Source of the DNA: Methylobacterium organophilum
GTDB taxonomy: Bacteria; Pseudomonadota; Alphaproteobacteria; Rhizobiales; Beijerinckiaceae
DNA length: 64,000 nt
NCBI RefSeq assembly: GCF_022179465.1
Contig: NZ_BPQV01000009.1
Span: forward strand, 186,001-250,000
Direction: 5' to 3'
Shown here: one piece after another, positions 10,092 to 18,488 of the stretch
Position numbering within the stretch: position 1 is the first letter of the stretch
Layout of the letters: every line of letters begins with the position of its first letter
Notes under the pieces: model-generated
Told to the model about the DNA's origin: nothing
The model's input: the letters and a program-made list of their open reading frames with translations, nothing else
Databases searched by the model: none
Program-made: the position numbers and the translations under genes

Positions 10092-10748
10092 ATGCTGAGC
10101 GAGCCGATGCGGGAGGCGGGGCCGAGCACGGCGCTGATGCGCAAGGCCTACGCCCGTTGGGCGCCGGTCTACGACGTGGTCTACGACAAGCTGACGGAGC
10201 CCGCGGCCCGCGCCGCGGTGAACGCCGCCGTGGCCCACGGGCCGCGCGTGCTGGAGGCCGGCGTCGGCACCGGCCTGTCGCTCGGTTACTACCCCAAGGG
10301 CAGCTTCGTCTGCGGGGTCGACCTCTCGGAGGACATGCTGAAGCGCGCCCGCGCCAAGGTGCGCCGCCGCGGGCTCTCCCATGTCCACGGCTTGCAGGTG
10401 ATGGATGTCTGCCGCCTCGGCTATGCCGACAACACCTTCGACGCGGTGGTGGCGCAGTTCCTGATCACCCTCGTGCCCGATCCCGAGGCGGCCCTGTCCG
10501 AGTTCCTGCGGGTGGTACGGCCGGGCGGAGGCATCGTGCTCGCCAACCATTTCGGGCAGACCGATGGGCCGGTGGCCCGGGTCGAGGAGATCGTCGCCCC
10601 GCTCTGTACGAAGATCGGCTGGTCCTCCGCCTTCAAGTCGACGCGGATCGAGGCCTGGGCCCGGGCGAACGGCGTCGAGTTCGTCGGTGTGGCACCGACC
10701 TTCCCCGGCGGCTTCTTCAAGATCCTGCGGATGCGCAAGCCGGGGTGA
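10092..10748 (+). CDS. pmtA: SAM-dependent methyltransferase, PmtA-like (phosphatidylethanolamine N-methyltransferase)
   Basis: A 218-residue class I methyltransferase. Seen: an N-terminal AYARWAPVYDVVYDKL segment like that of alphaproteobacterial phosphatidylethanolamine N-methyltransferases, SAM motif I VLEAGVGTGLSLGYY, the acidic end of strand 2 (CGVDLSEDML), and FLRVVRPGGGIVLANHF as motif III. Enzymes of this group methylate phosphatidylethanolamine stepwise to phosphatidylcholine, a common lipid of methylotrophs and rhizobia. The substrate is inferred from the N-terminal motif; UbiE-like methyltransferases share the core. The stop overlaps the possible GTG start of the next gene (GTGA), another membrane-related protein. 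Confidence 0.75.
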   Translation: MLSEPMREAGPSTALMRKAYARWAPVYDVVYDKLTEPAARAAVNAAVAHGPRVLEAGVGTGLSLGYYPKGSFVCGVDLSEDMLKRARAKVRRRGLSHVHGLQVMDVCRLGYADNTFDAVVAQFLITLVPDPEAALSEFLRVVRPGGGIVLANHFGQTDGPVARVEEIVAPLCTKIGWSSAFKSTRIEAWARANGVEFVGVAPTFPGGFFKILRMRKPG

Positions 10749-11533
10749 CCACCCCTCCCACCATGCCGGCACCCCGCGGCGGCCTCTGGCTGCGGATCTT
10801 GCCCTTCGCCGCCCTCGTCTGCCTGACGCTGGTGGTGCTCGTCTCCGGGATCTGGCGCGAGATCAGCCTCGACAGGCTGCTCGCCTCCCGGGACTGGCTC
10901 CACGACAGCGTGGCGCAGAACCGGCCGCGCGCGCTCGCCGTCGCCGTGCTGGTCTATGTCTCCGCCGTCATCGTCTCGGTGCCGGCGAGCCTCGTGCTGA
11001 CGATGATCTACGGCTTCCTTTTCGGGACACTGACGGGCGCGCTCACGGCCGTCTGCTCGGCCACCACGGGCGCCATGATCGTCTTCTCGATCGGCCGCTA
11101 CGCCGCTCGGGACCTGATCCTGCGCCGGGCCGGCTCCTGGCTGGGCCGTTTCGCCGAGGGCTTCCGGCGGGATGCCTTCGGCTACGTCGCCTTCCTTCGG
11201 CTCCTGCCGATCTTCCCGTTCTGGATGACGAATCTGGTGCCGGCGGCCTTCGGTGTGCGCCTGCGCACCTTCGTCCTCGCCACCTTCCTGGGGTTGCTCC
11301 CCGGCGCCTTCATCTATGCCAGCCTCGGCTCGGGCGTGAACGACCTCGCAGCCGCTCATGCCCGCGCCAAGGCGCTCTGCCTCGCCACCAACGGCACGAA
11401 TTGCGAGGAGGCGATCGATCTGCACGGGCTGATCACGCCGACCACGATCGCTTCGCTGGTCGGCCTCGCGCTTCTAGCTCTCTTTTCGGTCGGAATCAGG
11501 CGGCAGCTTGAGCGACGGACGCGACCGGATTAA
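10745..11533 (+). CDS. TVP38/TMEM64 (VTT/DedA-like) membrane protein
   Basis: An inner-membrane protein of about 260 residues with a VTT (SNARE-associated) domain. An N-terminal transmembrane helix is followed by VYVSAVIVSVPASLVLTMIY, a GFLFGTLTGAL re-entrant motif, then the family signature FLRLLPIFPFWMTNLVPAAF and FLGLLPGAFIYASLGSG, and a last helix near the C-terminus. Related proteins are implicated in phospholipid scrambling and undecaprenyl-phosphate recycling. GTG 10745 overlaps the stop of the PmtA-like gene and suggests coupling; ATG 10763 is an equally possible start. Pairing with a phospholipid methyltransferase fits a membrane-lipid role (inference). Confidence 0.83.
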   Translation: MTTPPTMPAPRGGLWLRILPFAALVCLTLVVLVSGIWREISLDRLLASRDWLHDSVAQNRPRALAVAVLVYVSAVIVSVPASLVLTMIYGFLFGTLTGALTAVCSATTGAMIVFSIGRYAARDLILRRAGSWLGRFAEGFRRDAFGYVAFLRLLPIFPFWMTNLVPAAFGVRLRTFVLATFLGLLPGAFIYASLGSGVNDLAAAHARAKALCLATNGTNCEEAIDLHGLITPTTIASLVGLALLALFSVGIRRQLERRTRPD

Positions 11534-11665
11534 CGATTGCGCGCAATGATGCTGCCAGCCGACGCGGCGTCGGAACCTGGCGGCGGCAAAAGAAGCAAGA
11601 GAAGACGGCATTCGCCCATGAACGGCCGTCCCGGGGAACGAGCGGGGGAAACGCAAAGCGGAACC

Positions 11666-13168
11666 ATGGAGATGGCAGGCAGCCAGACGGTTGCGTCGGC
11701 AAGCGACACGACCAAACGGCCCACGCCCGGGAAACGCCTGTCGGCGTTCTTCGGGCGCCAGCTCGGGCTGTCCGGTCGCTTGTTCCTGCTCACCGTCGCC
11801 TTTGTCGCCATCGCCGAAATCCTGATCTACATGCCGGCGGTGGCCAATTACCGCCGCTCCTGGCTCTCCGACCGGATCGCCGCCGCCCAGGTCGCCGCCT
11901 TGGTGCTCGACGCGGCGCCGGACGGCCATGTCACCGAGGATCTCGCCCGACGCCTGCTGACCGGCGTGAACGCCCGCGCCATCGCCGTGCGCGACAAGGA
12001 AACCCGCCAGCTCGTCACCCTGGAGACCGTCCCCGACGAAGTCGCTGATATGGTCGACCTGCGCCACTACGACTGGATCGAGGCGATCCACGGGGCTTGG
12101 CGCACCTTCGTCGCGCCGTCCGACGCGCCGATCCGGGTGGTGGGCAAAGGGCGCGACGGCTTCGACCTCGTCGAGATCCTGCTCGACGAGGCGCCCCTGC
12201 GGGAGGCGATGATCGACTTCTCGATCCGGCTGCTTCTCTCCTCCCTCGTCATCGCCGCGGCCGCCGCCGGCCTCGTCTTCGTGACGCTGCAATTCTTCAT
12301 CGTGCGGCCGGTGCGGCGCCTCGTGCGCAACATCACCGAGTTCGCCGACGATCCCGAGAGCGCGGAGAAGGTGATCCGGCCGACGCGGCGCACGGACGAG
12401 ATCGGCCATGCCGAGACGGCGCTCGCGCGGATGGAGACGGCGCTCTCGGACGAGCTGCGCCAGAAGCGGCGGCTCGCCGAGCTCGGCCTCTCGGTCAGCA
12501 AGATCAATCACGAGCTGCGCAACCTGCTCACCACCGCGCAGCTTCTGGGCGACCGCCTGGAGGGCGTGGCCGATCCGATCGTGCAGCGCGTGGCGCCCCG
12601 GCTCGTCGCCACCCTCGACCGGGCGATCCGCTTCTGCGAGGCGACCCTGGCCTATGGGCGGGCGACGGAAGCGAACGCCCAGCGCCGCCTGGTGAAGCTC
12701 AAGCCGATCCTCACGGAGCTCACGGACCTGTCCGACCTTGCCCCGGGCACCCGCACCCATGTGCGCGTGCAGGCTTCGAGCGATCTCGAGATCGATGCCG
12801 ATCCGGAGCAGCTCCAGCGCGCCCTGACCAATCTCGTGCGCAACGCGGTGCAGGCCCTGGCGACCTGCCCGGACGCCGCCGTCGAGCCGATCGTGCGGAT
12901 CGACGCCCACCGGGAGGGCCCCTGCGGGCTCGGCCGGGTGACGATCCTCGTGACGGACAACGGCCCCGGCCTGCCCGAGCGCGCCAAGGCGCATCTCTTC
13001 GCCCCGTTCCAGGGCTCGGTCCGGGCCGGCGGAACGGGTCTCGGCCTCGCCATCGCCGCGGAGCTGGTGCGCCTCAACGGCGGCACGCTCGGCCTCGACG
13101 AGACCCGCTCGGGCGCCCGCTTCCGGATCGTGATCCCGGACCGCAGCGCCCGCGCGGAGGCGGCCTGA
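11666..13168 (+). CDS. Membrane sensor histidine kinase (orphan)
   Basis: A sensor kinase of about 500 residues. Order of parts: a transmembrane helix (RLFLLTVAFVAIAEILIY), a periplasmic region of about 120 residues, a second helix (LLLSSLVIAAAAAGLVFV), a HAMP linker, a dimerisation domain with the phospho-acceptor in KINHELRNLL (histidine near residue 282), and an ATPase domain with the N-box NLVRNAVQAL, G1 DNGPGLP and G2 GGTGLGLAIA. No response regulator is adjacent, so the partner is unknown; divK and pleD lie 2-3 kb downstream, but pairing with them is only a possibility. The start is uncertain: ATG codons at 11546, 11549 and 11618 are in frame upstream. Confidence 0.85.
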   Translation: MEMAGSQTVASASDTTKRPTPGKRLSAFFGRQLGLSGRLFLLTVAFVAIAEILIYMPAVANYRRSWLSDRIAAAQVAALVLDAAPDGHVTEDLARRLLTGVNARAIAVRDKETRQLVTLETVPDEVADMVDLRHYDWIEAIHGAWRTFVAPSDAPIRVVGKGRDGFDLVEILLDEAPLREAMIDFSIRLLLSSLVIAAAAAGLVFVTLQFFIVRPVRRLVRNITEFADDPESAEKVIRPTRRTDEIGHAETALARMETALSDELRQKRRLAELGLSVSKINHELRNLLTTAQLLGDRLEGVADPIVQRVAPRLVATLDRAIRFCEATLAYGRATEANAQRRLVKLKPILTELTDLSDLAPGTRTHVRVQASSDLEIDADPEQLQRALTNLVRNAVQALATCPDAAVEPIVRIDAHREGPCGLGRVTILVTDNGPGLPERAKAHLFAPFQGSVRAGGTGLGLAIAAELVRLNGGTLGLDETRSGARFRIVIPDRSARAEAA

Positions 13169-13174
13169 GGCGGG

Positions 13175-13825
13175 CTATTCCGCCGCCTTGAACTCGCCCT
13201 CGAGCCGCAGGGCGATCTCGTCGCCGAGCACCGGCAGGTAGGCGCTCACGCCGAAATCCGAGCGCTTGATCACCGCGCGGCCGTCGAAGCCCACGGTGTA
13301 TTTCTTGTCCACCGGATGCGCGCCGGCCTGGTTGAAAGTGGCGTCGAAGGAGACCGGCTTCGTGACGCCCTTCAGGGTCAGGTCGCCGATGACGCGGGCC
13401 GTGGTCGGCCCGGTCGGCTCGACCGCACGGGCGACGAAGCGCGCCTCCGGGAAAGTTTCGACATCGAGGAATTCCGGCTTCTTCAGGTGCTCGTCGAGCT
13501 GCGCGTTCAGGGTGCCGACGCTCCCCGTACCGATCCGCACGGAGAGGGTGCTCTTGGCCGGATCCTTCGGATCGAGGCTCGCCTCGCCGGACACGTCCGA
13601 GAAGGCGCCGTAATAGGTCGAGAAGCCGAGATGGCTGATCGACCAGGTGATCTTGGCATGGTCGGGATCGAGCAGGTAGCGCCCTGGCCGCACCTGGGTA
13701 GGGTCCGTCGAGACGCCGGGGGCCGGAGGGGCGCTCTTGGCCGCGGGCTCCTGGGCGGCGGTGGCCGCGCCCGGCCAGGCGGTCCCCGTCGCGAGAAGGA
13801 GTGCCAGGACGGTCGCGCGTTTCAT
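13175..13825 (-). CDS. YceI family periplasmic protein
   Basis: A 216-residue exported protein. A signal peptide ([20 protein letters not shown]) is followed by a Pro-rich linker and a YceI lipocalin-like domain, with [20 protein letters not shown] at its start and the [17 protein letters not shown] core typical of the family. YceI proteins bind isoprenoid-type lipids in the periplasm and are often stress-induced. It converges on the sensor kinase gene (6 bp apart) and diverges from ruvA across 83 bp. ATG 13825 is the start that gives a proper signal peptide. Confidence 0.9.
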   Translation of the reverse strand: MKRATVLALLLATGTAWPGAATAAQEPAAKSAPPAPGVSTDPTQVRPGRYLLDPDHAKITWSISHLGFSTYYGAFSDVSGEASLDPKDPAKSTLSVRIGTGSVGTLNAQLDEHLKKPEFLDVETFPEARFVARAVEPTGPTTARVIGDLTLKGVTKPVSFDATFNQAGAHPVDKKYTVGFDGRAVIKRSDFGVSAYLPVLGDEIALRLEGEFKAAE

Positions 13826-13908
13826 ACGGTCACCTTGTCGGTTCGGGTCGTCTCGGGGATATGGCACTCGGGCCGGCGAACCAAGCCCGGCGCCAATACG
13901 GATCCCGC

Positions 13909-14523
13909 ATGATCGGCAAGCTCAAGGGCGTGGTGGATTCCTTCGGGGAGGATTTCGTGATCCTCGACGTGCAGGGGGTCGGCTATCTGGTCCACTGCTC
14001 GGCGCGCACCCTGCAACGGATGAATGCCGGGGAGACGGCGACCCTCTCGATCGAGACCCATGTCCGCGAGGACATGATCCGCCTCTACGGCTTCCGCGCG
14101 GATGCCGAGCGGGAATGGTTCCGTCTGCTCCAGACCGTGCAGGGGGTCGGCTCCAAGGTGGCGCTCGGCGTCCTCTCGGTGCTGGAGCCCGACGCGCTCT
14201 CCCAGGCCATCGGGACCGGCGACCGCACGGCCATTGCCCGAGCGCCCGGCGTCGGTCCGCGGCTCGCCGCCCGCCTCGTGGCGGAGCTGAAGGATAAGGC
14301 GCCCGCCTTCGCCCCCGCCGACCCGACGCTCGCCGCCCTGCGCGGGCCGGAGACCGGTGGCGGTCTGCCGCAGCCCGTCGCGGACGCGATCTCCGCTCTG
14401 GTCAATCTCGGCTACGCCGAGGCGCAGGCTTCGTCAGCCATCGCCGCCGCCCTCAAAGCCGCCGGCGAGACACCGGAGACGAAGACCTTGATCCGGCTGG
14501 GCTTGCGGGAGCTCGCCCGCTGA
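13909..14523 (+). CDS. ruvA: Holliday junction branch migration protein RuvA
   Basis: A 204-residue RuvA, the tetrameric Holliday-junction-binding subunit that loads the RuvB motor. It begins [20 protein letters not shown], the OB-fold start of the family. The two helix-hairpin-helix motifs are in [19 protein letters not shown] and [19 protein letters not shown], and the C-terminal domain that contacts RuvB is in [16 protein letters not shown]. Neither ruvC nor ruvB is adjacent, although many alphaproteobacteria keep ruvCAB together. Confidence 0.95.
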   Translation: MIGKLKGVVDSFGEDFVILDVQGVGYLVHCSARTLQRMNAGETATLSIETHVREDMIRLYGFRADAEREWFRLLQTVQGVGSKVALGVLSVLEPDALSQAIGTGDRTAIARAPGVGPRLAARLVAELKDKAPAFAPADPTLAALRGPETGGGLPQPVADAISALVNLGYAEAQASSAIAAALKAAGETPETKTLIRLGLRELAR

Positions 14524-14561
14524 GGCCCCCATAACACCCACCCCAGATAGCAGAAACGGGA

Positions 14562-14861
14562 TCAGATCCCGCCCTCGTCGAAGGGCGGTGGCTGGAGTCG
14601 GGCCCAGGCGGCAGCGACACGCTCCGGCTTGAGGCCGAGGTCGCGGGCGCAGGCGAGCAGCATCGGCTCGTCGCGCATCACGTGGTCGAGGACCGCACCG
14701 AGGAAACCCGGCTCCCCCGCGGCAACTCGCAGGGCATCGGGCGTCAGCCCGCTCTCGGCCATGAAGAGATGCAGGCGCTCGGGATCCTGCGCGAGCCAGC
14801 CCAAAACCTCTAATCCGAGGCGTTCGGCCGCGTCATCTCCATGATCAAATTTGCGTTTCAT
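14562..14861 (-). CDS. DUF3572 family protein
   Basis: A 99-residue helical protein of the DUF3572 family, recognised from [20 protein letters not shown] and the preceding [19 protein letters not shown] segment. No function is established. The gene lies divergent from divK, a position it holds in many alphaproteobacteria, so a shared control region of only 76 bp serves both. ATG 14861 is used because family proteins begin a few residues before the first helix; the frame is open to 14915, which would extend into the divK leader. Confidence 0.82.
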   Translation of the reverse strand: MKRKFDHGDDAAERLGLEVLGWLAQDPERLHLFMAESGLTPDALRVAAGEPGFLGAVLDHVMRDEPMLLACARDLGLKPERVAAAWARLQPPPFDEGGI

Positions 14862-14937
14862 CAAGGAGTACCACTTAAAAGGAATTTGGTCAGCGTGCGA
14901 GGAGAGCGAGGTCACTTATGCCCCGGAACCTTGGGTC

Positions 14938-15318
14938 ATGACAAAGACGGTTCTCATCGTCGAGGACAACGAGCTGAACATGAAGCTCTTCAACGATCTG
15001 TTGGAGGCTCACGGCTACGCGACCCTCAAGACCGCCAACGGCATCGAGGCGATCGAGCTGGCCCGGACGCATCGTCCGGACCTGATCCTCATGGACATCC
15101 AACTCCCGGAAGTCTCCGGCCTCGAAGTCACCAAATGGCTCAAGGACGACGACGAATTGCGGGGGATCCCCGTCATCGCCATCACCGCCTTCGCGATGAA
15201 AGGTGACGAAGAGCGCATCCGAGAGGGCGGCTGCGAGGCATATCTGTCGAAGCCGATCTCCGTGGCGAAGTTCCTGTCGACCGTGCGCAGCTTCCTGGAA
15301 GACGGCGTGAAGCGCTGA
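14938..15318 (+). CDS. divK: Single-domain response regulator DivK
   Basis: A 126-residue receiver-only protein. The acidic pocket is in [13 protein letters not shown], the phospho-acceptor aspartate in [13 protein letters not shown], and the conserved lysine in [11 protein letters not shown]. Both this layout and the position just upstream of pleD match alphaproteobacterial DivK, the cell-fate regulator acting with DivJ and PleC to control CtrA. ATG 14938 gives the family length; the frame is open to 14851 without similarity. The pleD start is 38 bp downstream, so the two are probably co-transcribed. Confidence 0.93.
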   Translation: MTKTVLIVEDNELNMKLFNDLLEAHGYATLKTANGIEAIELARTHRPDLILMDIQLPEVSGLEVTKWLKDDDELRGIPVIAITAFAMKGDEERIREGGCEAYLSKPISVAKFLSTVRSFLEDGVKR

Positions 15319-15355
15319 GCCCTGCCCGAGGCGGCCAGGGTGTGAGGGATCGGAT

Positions 15356-16732
15356 ATGTCTGCCCGCGTCCTGATCGTCGACGACCTCTTTCCGAACGTG
15401 AAGCTGCTCGAGACGAAGCTCGCCCTCGAATATTTCGAAACGCTCGCCGCGATGAACGGCGCGGATGCCCTCGCGATCTGCGAGAAGGGCCTGTGCGACA
15501 TCGTCCTGCTCGACGTCATGATGCCCGGCATGGACGGCTTCGAGGTCTGCCGCAGGCTCAAGGCGAACCCGGCCACCGCGCATCTGCCCGTGGTCATCGT
15601 CACCGCCCTCGACCAGCCCTCCGACCGCCTCCGCGGGCTCGAGGCAGGCGCCGACGACTTCCTCACCAAACCGATCGACGACACCGCCCTCTTCACCCGG
15701 GTCCGCAGCCTGGTGCGGCTGAAGGCGGTGACCGACGAACTGCGTAGCCGTGCACTGGCCTCGCGCGCGATGGGCATGGCCGACCCCCTCGCCCTCGCCG
15801 CCGCTGAGGACGGCCAGAACGCCCGCATCCTGCTCGTCGAGGACCGGCCGAGCGCGGCCTCCCGCCTGTCCGAGGCGCTGTCGCGCCAGCACCACGTCGT
15901 GATCGAGCCCGATCCGGGCAAGGCGCTCGCCCTCGCCACGGAAGGCGATTTCGAGCTCGCCCTGGTCAGCCTGGATCTCGCGGAGTTCGACGGCCTTCGC
16001 CTGTGCGGCCAACTCCGCTCCCTCGACCACACGCGCAACATGCCGCTGATCATGCTGGCGGAGGAGCACGAGCGGGCACGGGTCATCCGCGGCCTCGAAT
16101 TCGGCGTGAACGACTTCTTACTTCGACCGATCGACCGCAACGAGCTGATCGCGCGAGTCCGCACCCAGGTGCGCCGCCGTCGCTTCTCCGAAACCCTGCG
16201 CGTCGCCCTCACCGCCTCCCTGGAACTCGCGGTGACCGACGATCTGACCGGGCTTCACAACCGCCGCTATCTCGACGGCCGTCTCGGCCCGGTCTTCGGC
16301 GACGCGGCGGCGCGCAAGCGCGGGCTCGCCTGCCTCCTCCTCGACATCGACCGCTTCAAGGCGATCAACGATACCTACGGCCACGATGCCGGCGACGAGG
16401 TGCTCCGCGCCTTTGCCGGCCGCGTCCGCGCCCTCACCCGCGAGGTCGACATCGTCGCGCGCTACGGCGGCGAGGAGGTGGTCATCATCCTGCCCGGCAC
16501 CGAGATCGCGGAAGCCCGCGCCGTGGCCGAACGGATCCGCCTGCGGATTGAGCGGGAGCCCTTCGCCATCGAACGCGGCGCGAAGGCGATCGCCGTCACG
16601 GTCTCCATCGGCGTCGCCGAGCGTGAGGCGCGCGATCAGGGTCCCTCCGACATGCTGAAGCGCGCGGACACGGCGCTCTATCGAGCCAAGGAAGCCGGCC
16701 GCAACCGGGTCGAGGCCTCGGCGGCCGCCTGA
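15356..16732 (+). CDS. pleD: Diguanylate cyclase response regulator PleD
   Basis: A 458-residue protein with two receiver domains and a GGDEF domain, which makes cyclic di-GMP. The first receiver has LIVDDLFPN, the phospho-acceptor in IVLLDVMMPGMDG and FLTKPIDD. In the second receiver the aligned acceptor position is serine (LVSLDLAEFDG), so it is probably the inactive dimerisation adaptor known in PleD. The cyclase domain has LLDIDRFKAINDTYGHD and the active-site RYGGEEV, with an RxxD inhibitory site (TREVD) upstream. Together with divK it forms the classic alphaproteobacterial polarity pair. Confidence 0.95.
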   Translation: MSARVLIVDDLFPNVKLLETKLALEYFETLAAMNGADALAICEKGLCDIVLLDVMMPGMDGFEVCRRLKANPATAHLPVVIVTALDQPSDRLRGLEAGADDFLTKPIDDTALFTRVRSLVRLKAVTDELRSRALASRAMGMADPLALAAAEDGQNARILLVEDRPSAASRLSEALSRQHHVVIEPDPGKALALATEGDFELALVSLDLAEFDGLRLCGQLRSLDHTRNMPLIMLAEEHERARVIRGLEFGVNDFLLRPIDRNELIARVRTQVRRRRFSETLRVALTASLELAVTDDLTGLHNRRYLDGRLGPVFGDAAARKRGLACLLLDIDRFKAINDTYGHDAGDEVLRAFAGRVRALTREVDIVARYGGEEVVIILPGTEIAEARAVAERIRLRIEREPFAIERGAKAIAVTVSIGVAEREARDQGPSDMLKRADTALYRAKEAGRNRVEASAAA

Positions 16733-16745
16733 ACCTCCCGGGCGA

Positions 16746-16928
16746 TCAACCGGCGCCGGGATCGGCCTCCTCCCCCTGCCCCGGATGCCCCGGCTTCCCA
16801 TCAGTCTTCTCGTTCGGATCCTTGACGGCATCGGGCGCGATGTTGCGCCGCGCGCCGCCCCCCTCGTCCGAAGCGGGATGCTCTGTCCCGTCACGGTCTC
16901 TGTCTTTGTCTCTGTCGGCCTGAAACAT
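16746..16928 (-). CDS. Small highly charged hypothetical protein
   Basis: A 60-residue, very hydrophilic protein beginning with an Asp/Arg-rich run (MFQADRDKDRDRD), then GGGARRNIAPDAVKDPNEKTD and an acidic/Gly/Pro tail. There is no hydrophobic segment or known domain; it is probably disordered. The composition looks like a real protein rather than a shadow frame because it avoids the usual Arg/Ala/Gly repeats of antisense frames here. ATG 16958 would add ten residues. It converges on pleD, 13 bp from its stop. The function is unknown. Confidence 0.5.
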   Translation of the reverse strand: MFQADRDKDRDRDGTEHPASDEGGGARRNIAPDAVKDPNEKTDGKPGHPGQGEEADPGAG

Positions 16929-17110
16929 CGCATCCCTCTCAGACGAACACCGGCGCAAGGCGCACGGCGACCTCAGACGGGAACGCCCGGGTCGGCCAAT
17001 CGATGCGGCACAGGGAAGCGTGACGGATCGACCGGGGCGGCAAAGCCTTCACAGGAGAGGCGGCGGCCACATGGCCGAGGCGAAGCGCCCCATGAGGAGG
17101 TCTCAACGCG

Positions 17111-18175
17111 ATGCTGTCGGAAGAGGGAGGCTTGGCCTTCTCGAACATCGGGCGTGCGGACAGCCATGGCGCGTCCGCGGAAGAACCCTCCCGGCTACGC
17201 CTGATCCCCGCCAGCCTCGCCGCACCTCACCCCGGCCTCTGGATCCTGACCGTCCTCCTCATCGTCTTGGATGCGATCTGGCTCTCGCTGTCGGGCATCC
17301 GGCTCCAGGCGCGGGGCTTCGCGATCGGCTTCGCCTTCGTGGCCGTGCTGCTGGTCGCCGCCGCCCTTCTGGGACCGATCAAGTCCGAGCCCAAGCTGCG
17401 TGCCATGGCCCTGGCATCCGCCAGTCTCGTCGCCTTCACCCTGCCGCTCGCGGTCCTCCACTACCTGACCGCGACCCTCCCTCTCCCCTTCGCGGACGAG
17501 ACACTGGCCCGGGTCGAAGCGGCCCTCGGGTTCGACTGGGTCGCCTACATCGCGTTCCTCGCGGCGCATCCCTCGCTCTCGTGGTGGCTCGCGCTGGCCT
17601 ACCATTCCAGCGGTCCCCAGATTGCCGTGGTGGTGATCGTCCTGAGCGCATGCTCCCGACTGGGGCGCCTCTGGACGTTCGTGCGCCTCTACGGAGCGCT
17701 GATGCTGTGTTCGGTCCTGGTGGCGGCGATCTTTCCGGCCATCGGCTCCTATGCCCATTTCAAGCCGGGTATCGTGCCCGCCGACCAGTTCGAGACGGTC
17801 GGCGCGGTCTGGCACCTAGAGCCCCTGAACCGCCTGCGCGAGGGCACGATGCGGGTGATCGCCCTTGAGGACATCCGCGGGCTCGTCACCTTCCCCTCCT
17901 TCCATGTCTGCCTGGCCATCATCTCCGCCTGGGCCCTGGCGCCGGTGCCGATGATCGGTCCCCTCGCCGCGCTTCTCAACATCGCCGTCATCGTCGCGAC
18001 GATCGGCTCGGGCGGCCACTACCTTCCCGATGTCCTGGCGGGCGGCCTGCTCTCGCTCCTGATACTGAGCGGCCAGCGCCTGTCGCGCGGACGCTCGATC
18101 TTCTGGCGGCGTGTCAGACAGGCGGCCTCTCCCCTCGACCGAGCGGCCTCACCGCCTCGCACCGCAACCGGCTGA
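17111..18175 (+). CDS. PAP2 superfamily membrane phosphatase
   Basis: A 354-residue membrane protein with about six or seven helices. The PAP2 signature motifs appear as TFPSFHVCLAI (motif C2, with the catalytic histidine) and GGHYLPDVLAGG (motif C3). It resembles the PAP2_3 group (inositol phosphorylceramide synthase-like or lipid phosphatases). The substrate, likely a lipid phosphate or undecaprenyl pyrophosphate, cannot be stated. GAGGAGG at 17094-17100 is a strong ribosome binding site 10 nt before ATG 17111 and supports this start. Confidence 0.85.
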   Translation: MLSEEGGLAFSNIGRADSHGASAEEPSRLRLIPASLAAPHPGLWILTVLLIVLDAIWLSLSGIRLQARGFAIGFAFVAVLLVAAALLGPIKSEPKLRAMALASASLVAFTLPLAVLHYLTATLPLPFADETLARVEAALGFDWVAYIAFLAAHPSLSWWLALAYHSSGPQIAVVVIVLSACSRLGRLWTFVRLYGALMLCSVLVAAIFPAIGSYAHFKPGIVPADQFETVGAVWHLEPLNRLREGTMRVIALEDIRGLVTFPSFHVCLAIISAWALAPVPMIGPLAALLNIAVIVATIGSGGHYLPDVLAGGLLSLLILSGQRLSRGRSIFWRRVRQAASPLDRAASPPRTATG

Positions 18176-18350
18176 TCGGATCGAGCGGGCTTCTTCGCCC
18201 GTCGCCTGCAGGGGATAGCTGCAACGACCTTTTCGCCAGCGCAGCGAAACGGCAACCGAGAACAGGAAAAGGGGAATTCGGCCGAGCCCGCCACGGCGGT
18301 TCGGCGAGGCGATCCATCACGCCGTCGATCGGAGCAGGGCCACGGAAATT

Positions 18351-18437
18351 GGTGCGGACGGCGGGACTCGAACCCGCACAGCCTTGCGGCCGCAAGATTT
18401 TAAGTCTCGTGCGTCTACCGGTTCCGCCACGTCCGCG
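18351..18437 (-). tRNA. tRNA-Leu(UAA), CCA encoded
   Basis: Read on the minus strand, the acceptor stem GCGGACG (18437-18431) pairs with CGTCCGC (18361-18355), followed by ACCA at 18354-18351. The T arm contains GGTTCGAGTCC, and the long variable arm is the GCGGCCGCAAG region, as expected for a class II tRNA. The anticodon loop CTTAAAA gives anticodon UAA. The length is 87 nt with the encoded CCA. Confidence 0.96.
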
Positions 18438-18488
18438 CCGGGCGACGGCGTAGCGGTCGCCCGGCGCCAGATCAAGCCGTCGCGTCGG

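Noticed and set aside
14862-14937. A CtrA box in the divK control region.
   Set aside because: A TTAA half-site is present (CTTAAAAGG), but the second half at the required spacing is missing.
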